NCBI RefSeq assembly: GCF_030433895.1 | Contig: NZ_JARUXE010000033.1 | Span: 1-52,191 of the forward strand | Length of the DNA stretch: 52,191 bases | Direction of reading: 5' to 3' | Source of the DNA: Arthrobacter sp. PsM3 | Lineage (GTDB): Bacteria; Actinomycetota; Actinomycetes; Actinomycetales; Micrococcaceae | In this document: piece by piece, positions 23,788 through 31,798 of the stretch | Position numbering within the stretch: position 1 is the first letter of the stretch | How the letters are laid out: every line of letters starts with the position of its first letter | Position numbers and translations under genes: made by a program | The notes under the pieces: generated by a model | What the model saw: only the letters and a program-made list of their open reading frames with translations | Database searches by the model: none | What the model was told of the DNA's origin: nothing

Positions 23788-26700
23788 GTGAATTCACCAG
23801 GAAAGAGCTTCCTTCGAAGCGGGGGACTCCGGAGGGCCGTGGCACTGACCCTGGGCTTGCCGCTGCTCCTGTCAACAGTCGCGATCCAGCCGGCCACCGC
23901 TGCGCCAGCTGCGGGTCCCCCCGTCGCGGGAGCGGCACAGAAGAGTCTGGACCCGAACAACTTCAAGGATGGCCGCTACATCGTTGTCCTGGCCGAGAAA
24001 CCGGCAGCCACCTACGATGGCGGCACGCCCGGACTGGCGGCCACCAAGCCGGAGACGGGTAAGAAACTCGACACCAAGAAGGCCGAAGTGCAGCGGTACG
24101 AGACGCACCTCGAGCAGAAGCAGGCCAAGGTTGCAGGTCAGCAGAACGTCCAGATGAAGCGGCAGTTCACGGCGGCCGTCAACGGCTTCAGCGCAAACCT
24201 GTCCGCGGACCAGGCCATCAAGCTGGCCAAGGACCCCGGCGTGCTGGTGGTTGCTCCTGACACGGAAAACGCCCCCGATTACTCCAGTACCGATTTCCTG
24301 AAACTCAGCGGCCCCAACGGCACCTGGAACACAAAGTTCGGTGGCCAGGACGCGGCAGGCAAGGGCGTAGTGGTCGGCGTTATCGACACCGGCTACACCC
24401 CCTCCAGCCTCTTCTTCGCTGGCGAACAGGTCAAGCCGCTCGTTGGTAATCCTGTCGTCGGCGTGCCATACCGCACGGACGACGGCAAAATTGCCATGCT
24501 CAAGTCCGACGGCGACACCTTCATCGGTGAATGCCAGAAAGGCACCGGAACCGGCGCGGACTTCGACGGTTCAGCCTGCAACTCCAAGGTCCTCGCCGCA
24601 CACTACTTTGCCGATGACTTCCTGAAGAACGTTCCGGAGGGCAGCCGATCTCCGATCGAGAAAATCTCCCCGGTCGACGTCGCCAGCCACGGCACCCACA
24701 CGGGCAGCACAGCCGTTGGCAACGCCAATGTTGAGACCTTCGTTGACGGTCGCAGCTTCGGCCTTACAAGCGGAATCGCCCCGGCGGCCAAGCTCTCGGT
24801 CTACAAGGTCTGCTGGGAGGACACCGACCCGAATACCGGCGGCTGCTACAGCTCCTCGTCTGTTGCCGCAGTGGACCAGGCCATCTACGACGGTGTCGAC
24901 GTCCTGAACTACTCGATCTCCGGTTCCACCACCACCACCACGGACCCGGTGTCCATGGCGTTCCTGTCCGCGGCCTCCGCCGGAATCTTCGTTGCGGCCT
25001 CGGCCGGCAACTCCGGTCCCACGGCCAGCACCGTCAACCACGGCGCGCCGTGGGTCACCACCGTTGCCGCCAGCAGCTTCTCCCAGGAGCTCCAGGGCAC
25101 GGTTGAGTTCTCCGACGGCAGCAAGTTCCGCGGGGCCAGCATTATGAGCCGCGAAGTCAAGGGCGCCGGCGTCGTGCTTGCCGCCAACGCTGCCATTACA
25201 GCCGGCAACACTAGCGCTGCCCTCTGCGGTCCTGGCACCCTTGATCCCGCCAAGGTCGGCGGCAAGGTTGTGGTCTGTGACCGCGGCGTCTTCGACCGCG
25301 TCGCCAAGAGCGCCGAAGTCAAGCGGGGCGGAGGCGTCGGCATGATTCTTGTCAACCTCAGCAACTCCTCGCTTGACACGGACAAGCACTCTGTCCCGAC
25401 CGTCCACGTCAACCCGCCGGCCACCGAGACCATCAAGGCCAAGGTCACTGCCAACCCGGCAATCACCGTTTCCCTGGTCAACAAGGACACCACCGGGCTG
25501 GCGCTTGAGGCCCAGCCGCAGATCGCAGGCTTCTCGTCCCGGGGCCCGCTGCTGGCCACCGGGTCCGACCTGTTGAAGCCCGACGTCACGGCGCCCGGCG
25601 TCGCAGTCCTGGCCGGTGTTTCGCCGATCGGTACGGGCGGGGACAACTTCGGGTTCATGTCCGGAACGTCCATGGCCGCCCCGCACGTGGCCGGCTTTGG
25701 CGCCCTGGTCCTCGGCAAGAATCCGCAGTGGTCCCCTGCAGCAATCAAGTCCGCCATGATGACCACTGCCGGCGACGTCAAGAACGCCGACGGCAGCAAG
25801 AACACCGATGTCCTGGCCACTGGCGCGGGCCAGGTGGATCCGGCCCGAATGCTGGATCCGGGCCTGGTCTACGACGCCAACAACGAGGACTACCTGAAGT
25901 TCATCCAGGGTACCGGGGTCGACCTCGGCATCCCGGGGCTGGGGACCACCAAGGCCCGCGACGTGAACGTTCCGTCGTTCTCCCTGGGTAATCTGGCCGG
26001 CAAGATCGAGGTCACCCGCACCCTGACGGCGCTCACGCCCGGAACCTACCGGGTCAAGGCTGACGTCCCGGGCGTCAAGGTCACGGTGACCCCGTCCATC
26101 CTGACCTTCGGCGCCGCCGGTGAGAAGAAGACCTTCAAGGTGTCCTTCGAAAACCAGAATGCAGCCCTGGGCAAGTTCGCGATGGGCTCACTGACCTGGC
26201 AGGGGGCCAACAAGAACGTTACGTCCCCGGTCGCGGTCCGCCCGCAGTCGGTGGTGACGTCCAAGGACGTGGCCTTCACGTCGCAGGGCGGCACGGGTTC
26301 CGGTGACATCAAGGTGGTCTCCGGCACCAACAACCCGATCAGCATGACCCTGGACGGCCTTTCCAAGGCGGACTCCTCCGCCATTGAACTGGTTCCCGGC
26401 GCATTCACCGGCGTGACGGATGCCTCGAACTTCGTCAAGGACGTGGTGGTACCGGCGGGAAGCCCGCTGGCTAAGTTCTCGGTGCTGTCCTCGGACGAAA
26501 ACGCCGACTTCGACATGTATGTCATGACGCCCGAAGGGCCGCTTACCGTGGCCACCTCATCGGCAAGCGAGTCGGTATCCATTCCCAATCCGTCCGCCGG
26601 AACCTACACGATCTACGCGAACTTCTACGCCGGCCCCACCGGACAGCCCACCAAGGCCAGCGTGGATGCATCGGTGCTTGTTCCGAATGTGGGCAACGCG

Positions 26701-27024
26701 AGCCTGACGCCGAACCCGCTGCGCCTCGGCAATGGCACGTCCGGCGTCGTCACGATGAACTGGAAGAACCTGGCAGCGGGTTCCTACATCGGGCGTGTGA
26801 CATTTGCCGGAGCAAGTGATCCGACATTTGTCAGTGTGCTCGTGACTTCGTCCGGAGCCGTCGTGGTTCCGCCGACTTCCGAGGACCAGGACAGCAATGA
26901 CGGTCCCGGAAACAGCGATCAGGGCAATGACAAGAAGGACAAGAAGGAAAAGGGCAAGAAGGTGAAGATGGAGACGGGCAAGATCCAGAACGAGGAACTG
27001 GCCGCGCCCAACAACGCCATCTAG
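23788..27024 (+). CDS. Secreted S8 subtilisin-like serine protease
   Basis: A 1,078-residue exported protease. Order: signal peptide to about residue 39 (LRRAVALTLGLPLLL core, ATAA cleavage), inhibitor_I9-type propeptide (about 55-170, starting DGRYIVVLAEKPAATYDG), then the catalytic domain with Asp in VVGVIDTGY (about 200), His in SHGTHTGSTA (about 301), oxyanion Asn in AASAGNSGP and Ser in MSGTSMAAPHVAG (about 628). A PA-type insertion lies between Asn and Ser. Fibronectin-like C-terminal domains and a DENADFDMYVMTPEGP beta-domain follow, then a Lys-rich tail. GTG at 23788 has AAAGG ten bases upstream; an ATG at 23770 is the alternative. Two SSI-like inhibitor genes lie downstream on the other strand. 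Confidence 0.94.
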   Translation: MNSPGKSFLRSGGLRRAVALTLGLPLLLSTVAIQPATAAPAAGPPVAGAAQKSLDPNNFKDGRYIVVLAEKPAATYDGGTPGLAATKPETGKKLDTKKAEVQRYETHLEQKQAKVAGQQNVQMKRQFTAAVNGFSANLSADQAIKLAKDPGVLVVAPDTENAPDYSSTDFLKLSGPNGTWNTKFGGQDAAGKGVVVGVIDTGYTPSSLFFAGEQVKPLVGNPVVGVPYRTDDGKIAMLKSDGDTFIGECQKGTGTGADFDGSACNSKVLAAHYFADDFLKNVPEGSRSPIEKISPVDVASHGTHTGSTAVGNANVETFVDGRSFGLTSGIAPAAKLSVYKVCWEDTDPNTGGCYSSSSVAAVDQAIYDGVDVLNYSISGSTTTTTDPVSMAFLSAASAGIFVAASAGNSGPTASTVNHGAPWVTTVAASSFSQELQGTVEFSDGSKFRGASIMSREVKGAGVVLAANAAITAGNTSAALCGPGTLDPAKVGGKVVVCDRGVFDRVAKSAEVKRGGGVGMILVNLSNSSLDTDKHSVPTVHVNPPATETIKAKVTANPAITVSLVNKDTTGLALEAQPQIAGFSSRGPLLATGSDLLKPDVTAPGVAVLAGVSPIGTGGDNFGFMSGTSMAAPHVAGFGALVLGKNPQWSPAAIKSAMMTTAGDVKNADGSKNTDVLATGAGQVDPARMLDPGLVYDANNEDYLKFIQGTGVDLGIPGLGTTKARDVNVPSFSLGNLAGKIEVTRTLTALTPGTYRVKADVPGVKVTVTPSILTFGAAGEKKTFKVSFENQNAALGKFAMGSLTWQGANKNVTSPVAVRPQSVVTSKDVAFTSQGGTGSGDIKVVSGTNNPISMTLDGLSKADSSAIELVPGAFTGVTDASNFVKDVVVPAGSPLAKFSVLSSDENADFDMYVMTPEGPLTVATSSASESVSIPNPSAGTYTIYANFYAGPTGQPTKASVDASVLVPNVGNASLTPNPLRLGNGTSGVVTMNWKNLAAGSYIGRVTFAGASDPTFVSVLVTSSGAVVVPPTSEDQDSNDGPGNSDQGNDKKDKKEKGKKVKMETGKIQNEELAAPNNAI

Positions 27025-27041
27025 GCGCAGTTCCCACCCTG

Positions 27042-27083
27042 AAAGGCAATGGCCGGCGGTTTCCACCGCCGGCCATTGCCTTT
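27042..27083 (+). terminator. Strong hairpin terminator of the subtilase
   Basis: A perfect 19-bp stem (27042-27060 with 27065-27083) and a 4-base loop, 17 bases beyond the stop. The arms end in AAA/TTT, so it could also act for the converging gene. Confidence 0.85.
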
Positions 27084-27138
27084 AAAGTTGCCCCTTCAGG
27101 AAGCTGCGGAATGAGGAACCGGTTTCTGCGGTGCCGGG

Positions 27139-27519
27139 TCAGATGGCGCCCGTGGAACCCGCAACGCCGCCGAGCAGAGGTGCCATGGCGCGCCAGCGGG
27201 CGATCTCGCAGCCGTCGGTGCGGCTGAACCGGCTGTTGACTTCCCGGCCCAGAAACCAGCCCGTCACCACGGCGACCTGCGGGCCGCCGTACTGCTGGGT
27301 GCACATTTTCGGCGGACCGGGCTGGGGGAAGAAAATGGCCTCCCCATACTGCGTGACGGCCGCGAGGGCCGCGGCGGAATCCGGGAGCGTGCACCCCCCG
27401 GCCAGGGTGCCGCCGCTTGCCGCCAGCTGAAACACGTACTCGGGTGCACCGGGGGCCTCGGTCAGGCGGACGGTGAGATCGATTTCGTGCCGGCTGTGAC
27501 GGTGGTCAGTGGCTGTCAT
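27139..27519 (-). CDS. SSI-like (subtilisin inhibitor) protein lacking a signal peptide
   Basis: A 126-residue protein whose C-terminal half matches the Streptomyces subtilisin inhibitor fold: MCTQQYGGPQVAVVTG, a GREVNSRFSRT strand and TDGCEIARW. The two Cys of the reactive-loop disulfide are exactly 30 residues apart, as in SSI. The other disulfide is incomplete: GGC is present but its partner is replaced (LAAS). The N-terminus MTATDHRHSRHEIDLTV is hydrophilic, so no export is predicted. The residue at the SSI P1 position is Gln (C-T-Q-Q-Y). It is a paralogue of the lipoprotein at 28471-29016, and its ATG overlaps the stop of the intervening gene by four bases. Inhibitory activity is uncertain. 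Confidence 0.72.
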   Translation of the reverse strand: MTATDHRHSRHEIDLTVRLTEAPGAPEYVFQLAASGGTLAGGCTLPDSAAALAAVTQYGEAIFFPQPGPPKMCTQQYGGPQVAVVTGWFLGREVNSRFSRTDGCEIARWRAMAPLLGGVAGSTGAI

Positions 27520-28469
27520 CGCGGTCCTTCCGTGCGTTCGGCGGCAGGGCCAGGGCCGGAACCCGTCGACTCGAGCAGGGGCGTGAGCTCCCGCAGCAGC
27601 CGCTGCCGCAGTTCCTGCGATTCGGCGGCAAAAGACCGCTGGTATTCAACGTACTCGGCCTTGCCCTCTGGCGTTTCGATCAGGATGGCGGGATACCCCC
27701 ACTCGCTCAAGTCATAGGGGGACGCCTGCATGTCCATGGCCCTGATCCGCCACGAGAGTTCGAAGCAATCCATCACCAGCCCGCTGGGCAGCAGCGGGGC
27801 AAGCTTGTAGGCCCACTTGTACAGGTCCATGTTGGCGTGCAGGCAGCCGGGCTGTTCCATCGTCCGCTGGTTCTCCCGGCTGGGCTGCAGGCTGTTGAGC
27901 GTCACGGCGTCAGGAGTGTAGAAACGGAACGCATCGAAGTGCGAGCAGCGGATCCGGTTCTCCTGGACCACCTCGTCGGTCCGTTCGGAGCCGAGCCGCA
28001 GCTGGAGGTACTCATGCCGGAGATCGAATTTGTCCTGCCGGTAGACCATGGCCCATTCGTGCAGTCCGAAGCAGCCGAACTGGGCCGGCCGCGCCGCCGT
28101 TCCAGCCAGGATGATCCCGGCGAACTGCAGTGCGTCCCGGCGGTCCCGGACGAAGGCCACGGTGTCGACCGTGACGGCCGGCGTGCCCGGCGGGAGGCCC
28201 GCCACGGCGAGGTCGCCGTCGTCGGGCGTGCGGTAGTACTTCCAGCCGGCACGGTCTGCTGCGGCGGGACCGGAGAGCACGACGCCGGCGCCCGGGTGCC
28301 AGCGCAGCAGCTGGCCCGGTTTTTGGGTGTAGTAGGTGAAGAGGAAGTCCTCGACCGGGTGCTTCTGGCCGGCGGACCGGCGGGCGAGGTACGGATCCGC
28401 GTAGCGCCGGACCCTCGCCTGGTGCACGGCCTGGCGCGGCAGCCAGTCTTCCTGGGGCAGGTGCTGCAG
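27516..28469 (-). CDS. Conserved actinobacterial protein, annotated in relatives as 3-methyladenine DNA glycosylase
   Basis: About 317 residues. Recognisable conserved pieces are EDWLPRQAVHQARVRRYADP, HPVEDFLFTYYTQKPGQLLR, WHPGAGVVLSG, FGCFGLHEWAMVYR, and NRIRCSHFDAFRFYTP. I recall similar proteins named 3-methyladenine DNA glycosylase, but no helix-hairpin-helix or AAG motif is visible, so function is open. The start is a problem: no ATG, GTG or TTG lies near the conserved N-terminus. A CTG at 28469, just after the upstream stop and nine bases from GGAG, is the best candidate. An upstream ATG would place about 50 non-conserved residues over the neighbouring gene. Confidence 0.75.
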   Translation of the reverse strand: MQHLPQEDWLPRQAVHQARVRRYADPYLARRSAGQKHPVEDFLFTYYTQKPGQLLRWHPGAGVVLSGPAAADRAGWKYYRTPDDGDLAVAGLPPGTPAVTVDTVAFVRDRRDALQFAGIILAGTAARPAQFGCFGLHEWAMVYRQDKFDLRHEYLQLRLGSERTDEVVQENRIRCSHFDAFRFYTPDAVTLNSLQPSRENQRTMEQPGCLHANMDLYKWAYKLAPLLPSGLVMDCFELSWRIRAMDMQASPYDLSEWGYPAILIETPEGKAEYVEYQRSFAAESQELRQRLLRELTPLLESTGSGPGPAAERTEGPR

Positions 28470-28470
28470 C

Positions 28471-29016
28471 TTAGACAGCTCCGCCGGTGGAGCCAAGGAC
28501 GTCCTTGGCGGCGTTCCAGGCGGCGATCTCGCAGCCGTCGCGCAGGCTGAAAGCCGCGTCGACAGCGTGGCCGTCCACGACGCCGGTGACCGTGGCCTGC
28601 TGGGGGCCGCCATACTGCTGGGTGCAGGCCTGGTCCTTGGGACGCGGGCCGGGGCTGAGGAGCGCCGCATTGTTCTTCAGGGCGGTGCAGCCGGCCGCGG
28701 CGTCGGGGTGCTGGCTCTCGGCGGCCGGGACGCCGTCCACGCACACGAGAGTGAAGTTCGCCGGGGTTCCGGTCTCGGACGGTTTGACCATGATGGCCAG
28801 TTCGGCGTTGCCCTGTCCGGGACCGGAGGTCACCGGTGCGGCAGATGGGGAGGGGGCCGGAGTAGTCGTTTCGGTGTCCGGTGAGACGGTGCCCGTCGGG
28901 CTGGCCGCGCTCGACGGGGCGGACGCCGTGGGCGTCGGGGCAGATCCCGGCGAGCAGGCCGCCAATCCGGCCACCGCCATCAGAACCAGCGCCGCGTGAG
29001 TCAGTTGCTTGCGCAT
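28471..29016 (-). CDS. SSI-like subtilisin inhibitor domain lipoprotein
   Basis: A 181-residue exported lipoprotein. Signal MRKQLTHAALVLMAVAGLAAC has its lipobox at LAAC. A Ser/Thr/Pro-rich linker runs to about residue 70. The SSI-like domain has four Cys in the SSI order: TLVCVDG, AAGCTAL, QACTQQYGG and RDGCEIAAW. The last pair are 30 residues apart as in SSI. HPDAAAGC matches the THPAP...AC segment of SSI. The predicted P1 residue is Gln rather than the Met, Lys or Arg common in Streptomyces inhibitors. It would sit on the outer membrane face near the secreted subtilase encoded 1.4 kb away. Confidence 0.82.
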   Translation of the reverse strand: MRKQLTHAALVLMAVAGLAACSPGSAPTPTASAPSSAASPTGTVSPDTETTTPAPSPSAAPVTSGPGQGNAELAIMVKPSETGTPANFTLVCVDGVPAAESQHPDAAAGCTALKNNAALLSPGPRPKDQACTQQYGGPQQATVTGVVDGHAVDAAFSLRDGCEIAAWNAAKDVLGSTGGAV

Positions 29017-29043
29017 CAGCTGTCCTCCTGTGTTTTGCCCAGT

Positions 29044-29517
29044 CTACCGCCGGGGCGCGTCCTTGGAAGCGGTCTTCGTTGCCGCGATCAGGGCCATCAT
29101 GGATGCGTGCAGGTGGCCGACCTCCTCGCGGCTCAGCCCCAGCAGGTCCATCATCGTTCCCGGCACAGCGGTGGCCTGCTGCCGCAGCGCGGCGCCCAGC
29201 GGCGTCAGGCCCACGGCAAGGGTCCGTTCGTCCCCCGGCACGCGCTGGCGGGTGATGAACCCGGCGCCCTCCAACCGGCGCAGCAGCGGAGAGATCGTTG
29301 CCGGCTCCTGGGCCAGGGCCTCGCTGATGTCGCGCAGGGAGCGGGGGCTGGACTCCCAGAGGCAGAGCATCACCAGGTACTGGGGGTGGGTCAGCCCGAG
29401 CTTGTCCAGAACCGGTTTGTACGCGCCGACGACACTCCGGGAGGCCACCGTCAGGGCGAAGCAGAGCTGGTGTTCCAGCAGGAGGTCACTCTGGATGTCT
29501 TCGGTTACATCTGTCAC
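29044..29517 (-). CDS. ohrR: MarR-family regulator of the OhrR (organic peroxide sensing) type
   Basis: A 157-residue winged-helix repressor. The N-terminus LLLEHQLCFALTVASRSVVG matches OhrR, with the peroxide-reactive Cys at residue 19. GLTHPQYLVMLCLWE, the recognition helix in EPATISPLLRRLEGAG and the wing RQRVPGDERTLAVGLT follow. OhrR represses an organic hydroperoxide reductase until the Cys is oxidised. No ohr gene is in view; the divergent neighbour is a small unknown protein. A candidate operator is the TTAGTGCGCTAA-containing region at 29535-29562. Confidence 0.88.
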   Translation of the reverse strand: MTDVTEDIQSDLLLEHQLCFALTVASRSVVGAYKPVLDKLGLTHPQYLVMLCLWESSPRSLRDISEALAQEPATISPLLRRLEGAGFITRQRVPGDERTLAVGLTPLGAALRQQATAVPGTMMDLLGLSREEVGHLHASMMALIAATKTASKDAPRR

Positions 29518-29534
29518 GGGGGCCTCCGTTGATA

Positions 29535-29562
29535 GTTAGTGCGCTAATTATTAGCGTACACT
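29535..29562. promoter_or_regulatory. Probable OhrR operator and divergent promoter
   Basis: An A/T-rich island with the near-palindrome TTAGTGCGCTAA followed by TTATTAGCG. TTAGTG and TACACT are placed as -35/-10 (15-base spacer) for the rightward gene. MarR/OhrR proteins typically bind such sites between divergent genes; binding here is inferred. Confidence 0.5.
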
Positions 29563-29597
29563 GGAGTCATCGTTTCGTTCATTAGGAGTGGATAGTG

Positions 29598-29831
29598 ATG
29601 GCCAAGGAAAGCACCGACAACGCCTCCCAGAAGTTCATGCGCGCAACGGGCAGGCTCAGGATGATTTTCGGGCCGGCCAACCGCAGCTCCCTTGGACACG
29701 AGATGACGGAGCAGAACCGGCAGCTCCTGGCCCAGCGCGAAGCTGAAACCCAGCAGTGGGAGACCCTCCACCGCCCAGACGGCAGCACCTATGTTGTGCC
29801 GCGCAACCCAGAGGACAAATCGCTGCGGTAG
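29598..29831 (+). CDS. Small conserved-looking protein A, divergent from ohrR
   Basis: A 77-residue hydrophilic protein with no recognised domain. Features are RLRMIFGPANRSSLG near residue 20-35, a Gln/Glu-rich helix and HRPDGSTYVVPRN near the end. AGGAG is nine bases before this ATG; a GTG three bases earlier is possible. From FGPA onward it aligns without gaps with the next small protein (30053-30286), so the two appear paralogous. Its divergent position suggests control by OhrR. Confidence 0.65.
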   Translation: MAKESTDNASQKFMRATGRLRMIFGPANRSSLGHEMTEQNRQLLAQREAETQQWETLHRPDGSTYVVPRNPEDKSLR

Positions 29832-30052
29832 ACCGGCGCCGGTTCCGGCCGGGCTGCCGGCACACATCCGGGCGGGCTCCCGGGCAGGATTCCGGGAAGT
29901 GTGCGGCAAGTGTGCGGCCGGATTCCGGCAAGTTCCCGGGACGGCGGCCCCCATGCCTTTTCCCGCCGTCGGGCGTAAAATGGGCTCACTGGCACCAGCA
30001 CTTCGCCACGGCTGTTCCCCGTGGCCCGGACGCTGGAGAGGGGGTGGGAATT
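29832..30052 (+). other. Non-coding GC-rich stretch between two small genes
   Basis: Contains short direct repeats (AAGTGTGCGGC twice) and many CCGG-rich imperfect inverted repeats from 29840 to 29945, then TAAAAT at 29976-29981, a candidate -10 for the next gene. No further gene is supported. Confidence 0.35.
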
Positions 30053-30286
30053 GTGGCAATTGCACTGCGGAAGATGGCACTCAGGCAGCACCTGCATCCG
30101 ACGTCATGGGCACGCTTCCTTTTCGGCCCAGCCTCGCGGGGGGATTACACCGCACCGGTCGTGCACAAAAATGACGACTTCGAGCAGGCCTCTGCAATCG
30201 AAATCGCCGGTTTCGAAGTGGAGACCGATGCGCAGGGACATCACTACGCTGTCCGAAAGGAAGACCTCCCGAAAGAGGAAGTCTGA
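30053..30286 (+). CDS. Small conserved-looking protein B
   Basis: A 77-residue protein starting at GTG with GAGAGGGGG eight to nine bases upstream. It has a basic N-terminus (ALRKMALRQHLHPTSWARFL), then FGPASRGDYTAP, an acidic middle and DAQGHHYAVRKED near the end. FGPA-x-R, an aromatic at position 31, Gly at 39, Tyr at 42 and Val at 44 (counted from the F of FGPA) coincide with protein A without gaps. Function unknown. A strong hairpin follows. Confidence 0.65.
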   Translation: MAIALRKMALRQHLHPTSWARFLFGPASRGDYTAPVVHKNDDFEQASAIEIAGFEVETDAQGHHYAVRKEDLPKEEV

Positions 30287-30305
30287 ACAACGCCCTGAGG
30301 GCGCA

Positions 30306-30341
30306 CGGGAAAGGGAGCGGCAGATGCCGCTCCCTTTCCCG
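30306..30341. terminator. Bidirectional hairpin terminator
   Basis: A 17-bp perfect stem (30306-30322 with 30325-30341) with a very tight loop, between the small protein B gene and the converging lysC. Confidence 0.8.
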
Positions 30342-30372
30342 GTTGATCCCGGCCGCTAATCCCCGGCGCGGC

Positions 30373-31731
30373 TCAGCGGCCGGTGCCGCCGTACACCGTT
30401 GCCTCGTCCTCGCTGTCCAGGCCGAAAGCTTTGTGGATGGCGCGTACGGCGTCGTCGAGCAGGTCCGCGTGGGTCACGACGGAAATCCGGATCTCGGAGG
30501 TGGAGATCATGTTGATGTTGATCCCGGCCTCGGAGAGGGCGGCGAAGAACCGCGCCGAGACGCCCGGGTGGGAACGCATGCCGGCGCCAATTAGCGACAG
30601 CTTGCCGATCTTCTCGTTGTACTCGATGGTTTCGAAACCGATCCGGTCCTGCGCGGCGTGCAGGGCGGCGAGGGCGTCGGCGCCCTCGACGATCGGCAGC
30701 GTGAAGGAGATGTCGGTCCGCCCGGTCCCGTGGGTGGAAACGTTCTGGACGATCATGTCGATGTTCGAGTGGGAATCGGCGATGACCTGGAAGATCGCCG
30801 CTGCTTTGCCGGGGATATCCGGAACCCCGACAACCGTGACCTTGGCCTCGGAACGGTCGTGTGCAACACCGGAGATGATTGGCTGCTCCAAGGCGACTCC
30901 CTCTTGGGTTGTGATCTTGTCGTCGGCACTGGGGAGGACCCAGGTGCCTTCGTTCTGGCTGAATGAGGAACGGACGTGCAGCGGCACGCCAAACCGGCGC
31001 GCATATTCGACGCAGCGCAGGTGCAGGATCTTGGCGCCGGACGCGGCGAGTTCGAGCATTTCCTCGCTCGAGATCCGGTCGATTTTTCGGGCGGTCGGGA
31101 CCACCCGCGGATCGGCGGTGTAGATCCCGTCGACGTCCGTGAAAATCTCGCACACGTCGGCGTCGAGGGCGGCGGCCAGGGCCACAGCCGTCGTGTCCGA
31201 GCCGCCGCGGCCCAGCGTGGTGATTTCGTTGGTGGTGCGGCTCATGCCCTGGAAGCCCGCGACGATCGCGATGTGTCCCTTGTCCAGGGCGGTGCGGATC
31301 CGGTGCGGGTCGACGTCGATGATCCGAGCCTTGCCGTGGATGCCGTCGGTGATCATGCCGGCCTGGGAGCCGGTGAAGGACTGGGCGGAGGCGCCGAACT
31401 TGTTGATGGCCATGGCCAGCAGGGCCATTGAGATGCGTTCGCCGGCGGAAAGGAGCATGTCCATCTCACGGGCCGGGGCTGAGTCGGTCACCTGGGCCGC
31501 GAGATCGAGCAGTTCGTCGGTGGTGTCGCCCATGGCGGAGACGACCACAACCACTTCATCGCCGGCGTTCTGGGCATCCACGATCCGCCGGGCCACGCGT
31601 TTGATGCCCTCGGCGTCAGCCACGGAGGAGCCGCCGAACTTCTTCACCACAAGGTGCTTCGTGGCAACGGCAGAGACGGGCCGCTCCTGTGGCTGCGGTC
31701 CGGGATGGACTTCGGTAGTGGGCAAACTCAT
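30373..31731 (-). CDS. lysC: Aspartate kinase
   Basis: Phosphorylates aspartate, the first step to lysine, threonine, methionine and diaminopimelate. It has 452 residues: an extra 27-residue Pro-rich N-terminus before VVKKFGGSSVAD (kinase motif), then SAGERISMALL, TTLGRGGSDTTAVALAAAL and FTDVDGIYTADPRVV. Two C-terminal ACT domains follow (VTVVGVPDIPGKAAAIF and LSLIGAGMRSHPGVSARFF), the usual lysine/threonine feedback site. GAGGGTG precedes the ATG. TAAACT at 31806-31811 on the minus strand is a candidate -10. asd, its common partner, does not follow; the operon ends in a hairpin. Confidence 0.97.
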   Translation of the reverse strand: MSLPTTEVHPGPQPQERPVSAVATKHLVVKKFGGSSVADAEGIKRVARRIVDAQNAGDEVVVVVSAMGDTTDELLDLAAQVTDSAPAREMDMLLSAGERISMALLAMAINKFGASAQSFTGSQAGMITDGIHGKARIIDVDPHRIRTALDKGHIAIVAGFQGMSRTTNEITTLGRGGSDTTAVALAAALDADVCEIFTDVDGIYTADPRVVPTARKIDRISSEEMLELAASGAKILHLRCVEYARRFGVPLHVRSSFSQNEGTWVLPSADDKITTQEGVALEQPIISGVAHDRSEAKVTVVGVPDIPGKAAAIFQVIADSHSNIDMIVQNVSTHGTGRTDISFTLPIVEGADALAALHAAQDRIGFETIEYNEKIGKLSLIGAGMRSHPGVSARFFAALSEAGININMISTSEIRISVVTHADLLDDAVRAIHKAFGLDSEDEATVYGGTGR

Positions 31732-31798
31732 GCGCGCACCCTCACTGCATCATCGGGGTTCTGGGCCAGGCAACCAAACGGCGCGACGGCGTAACTTC

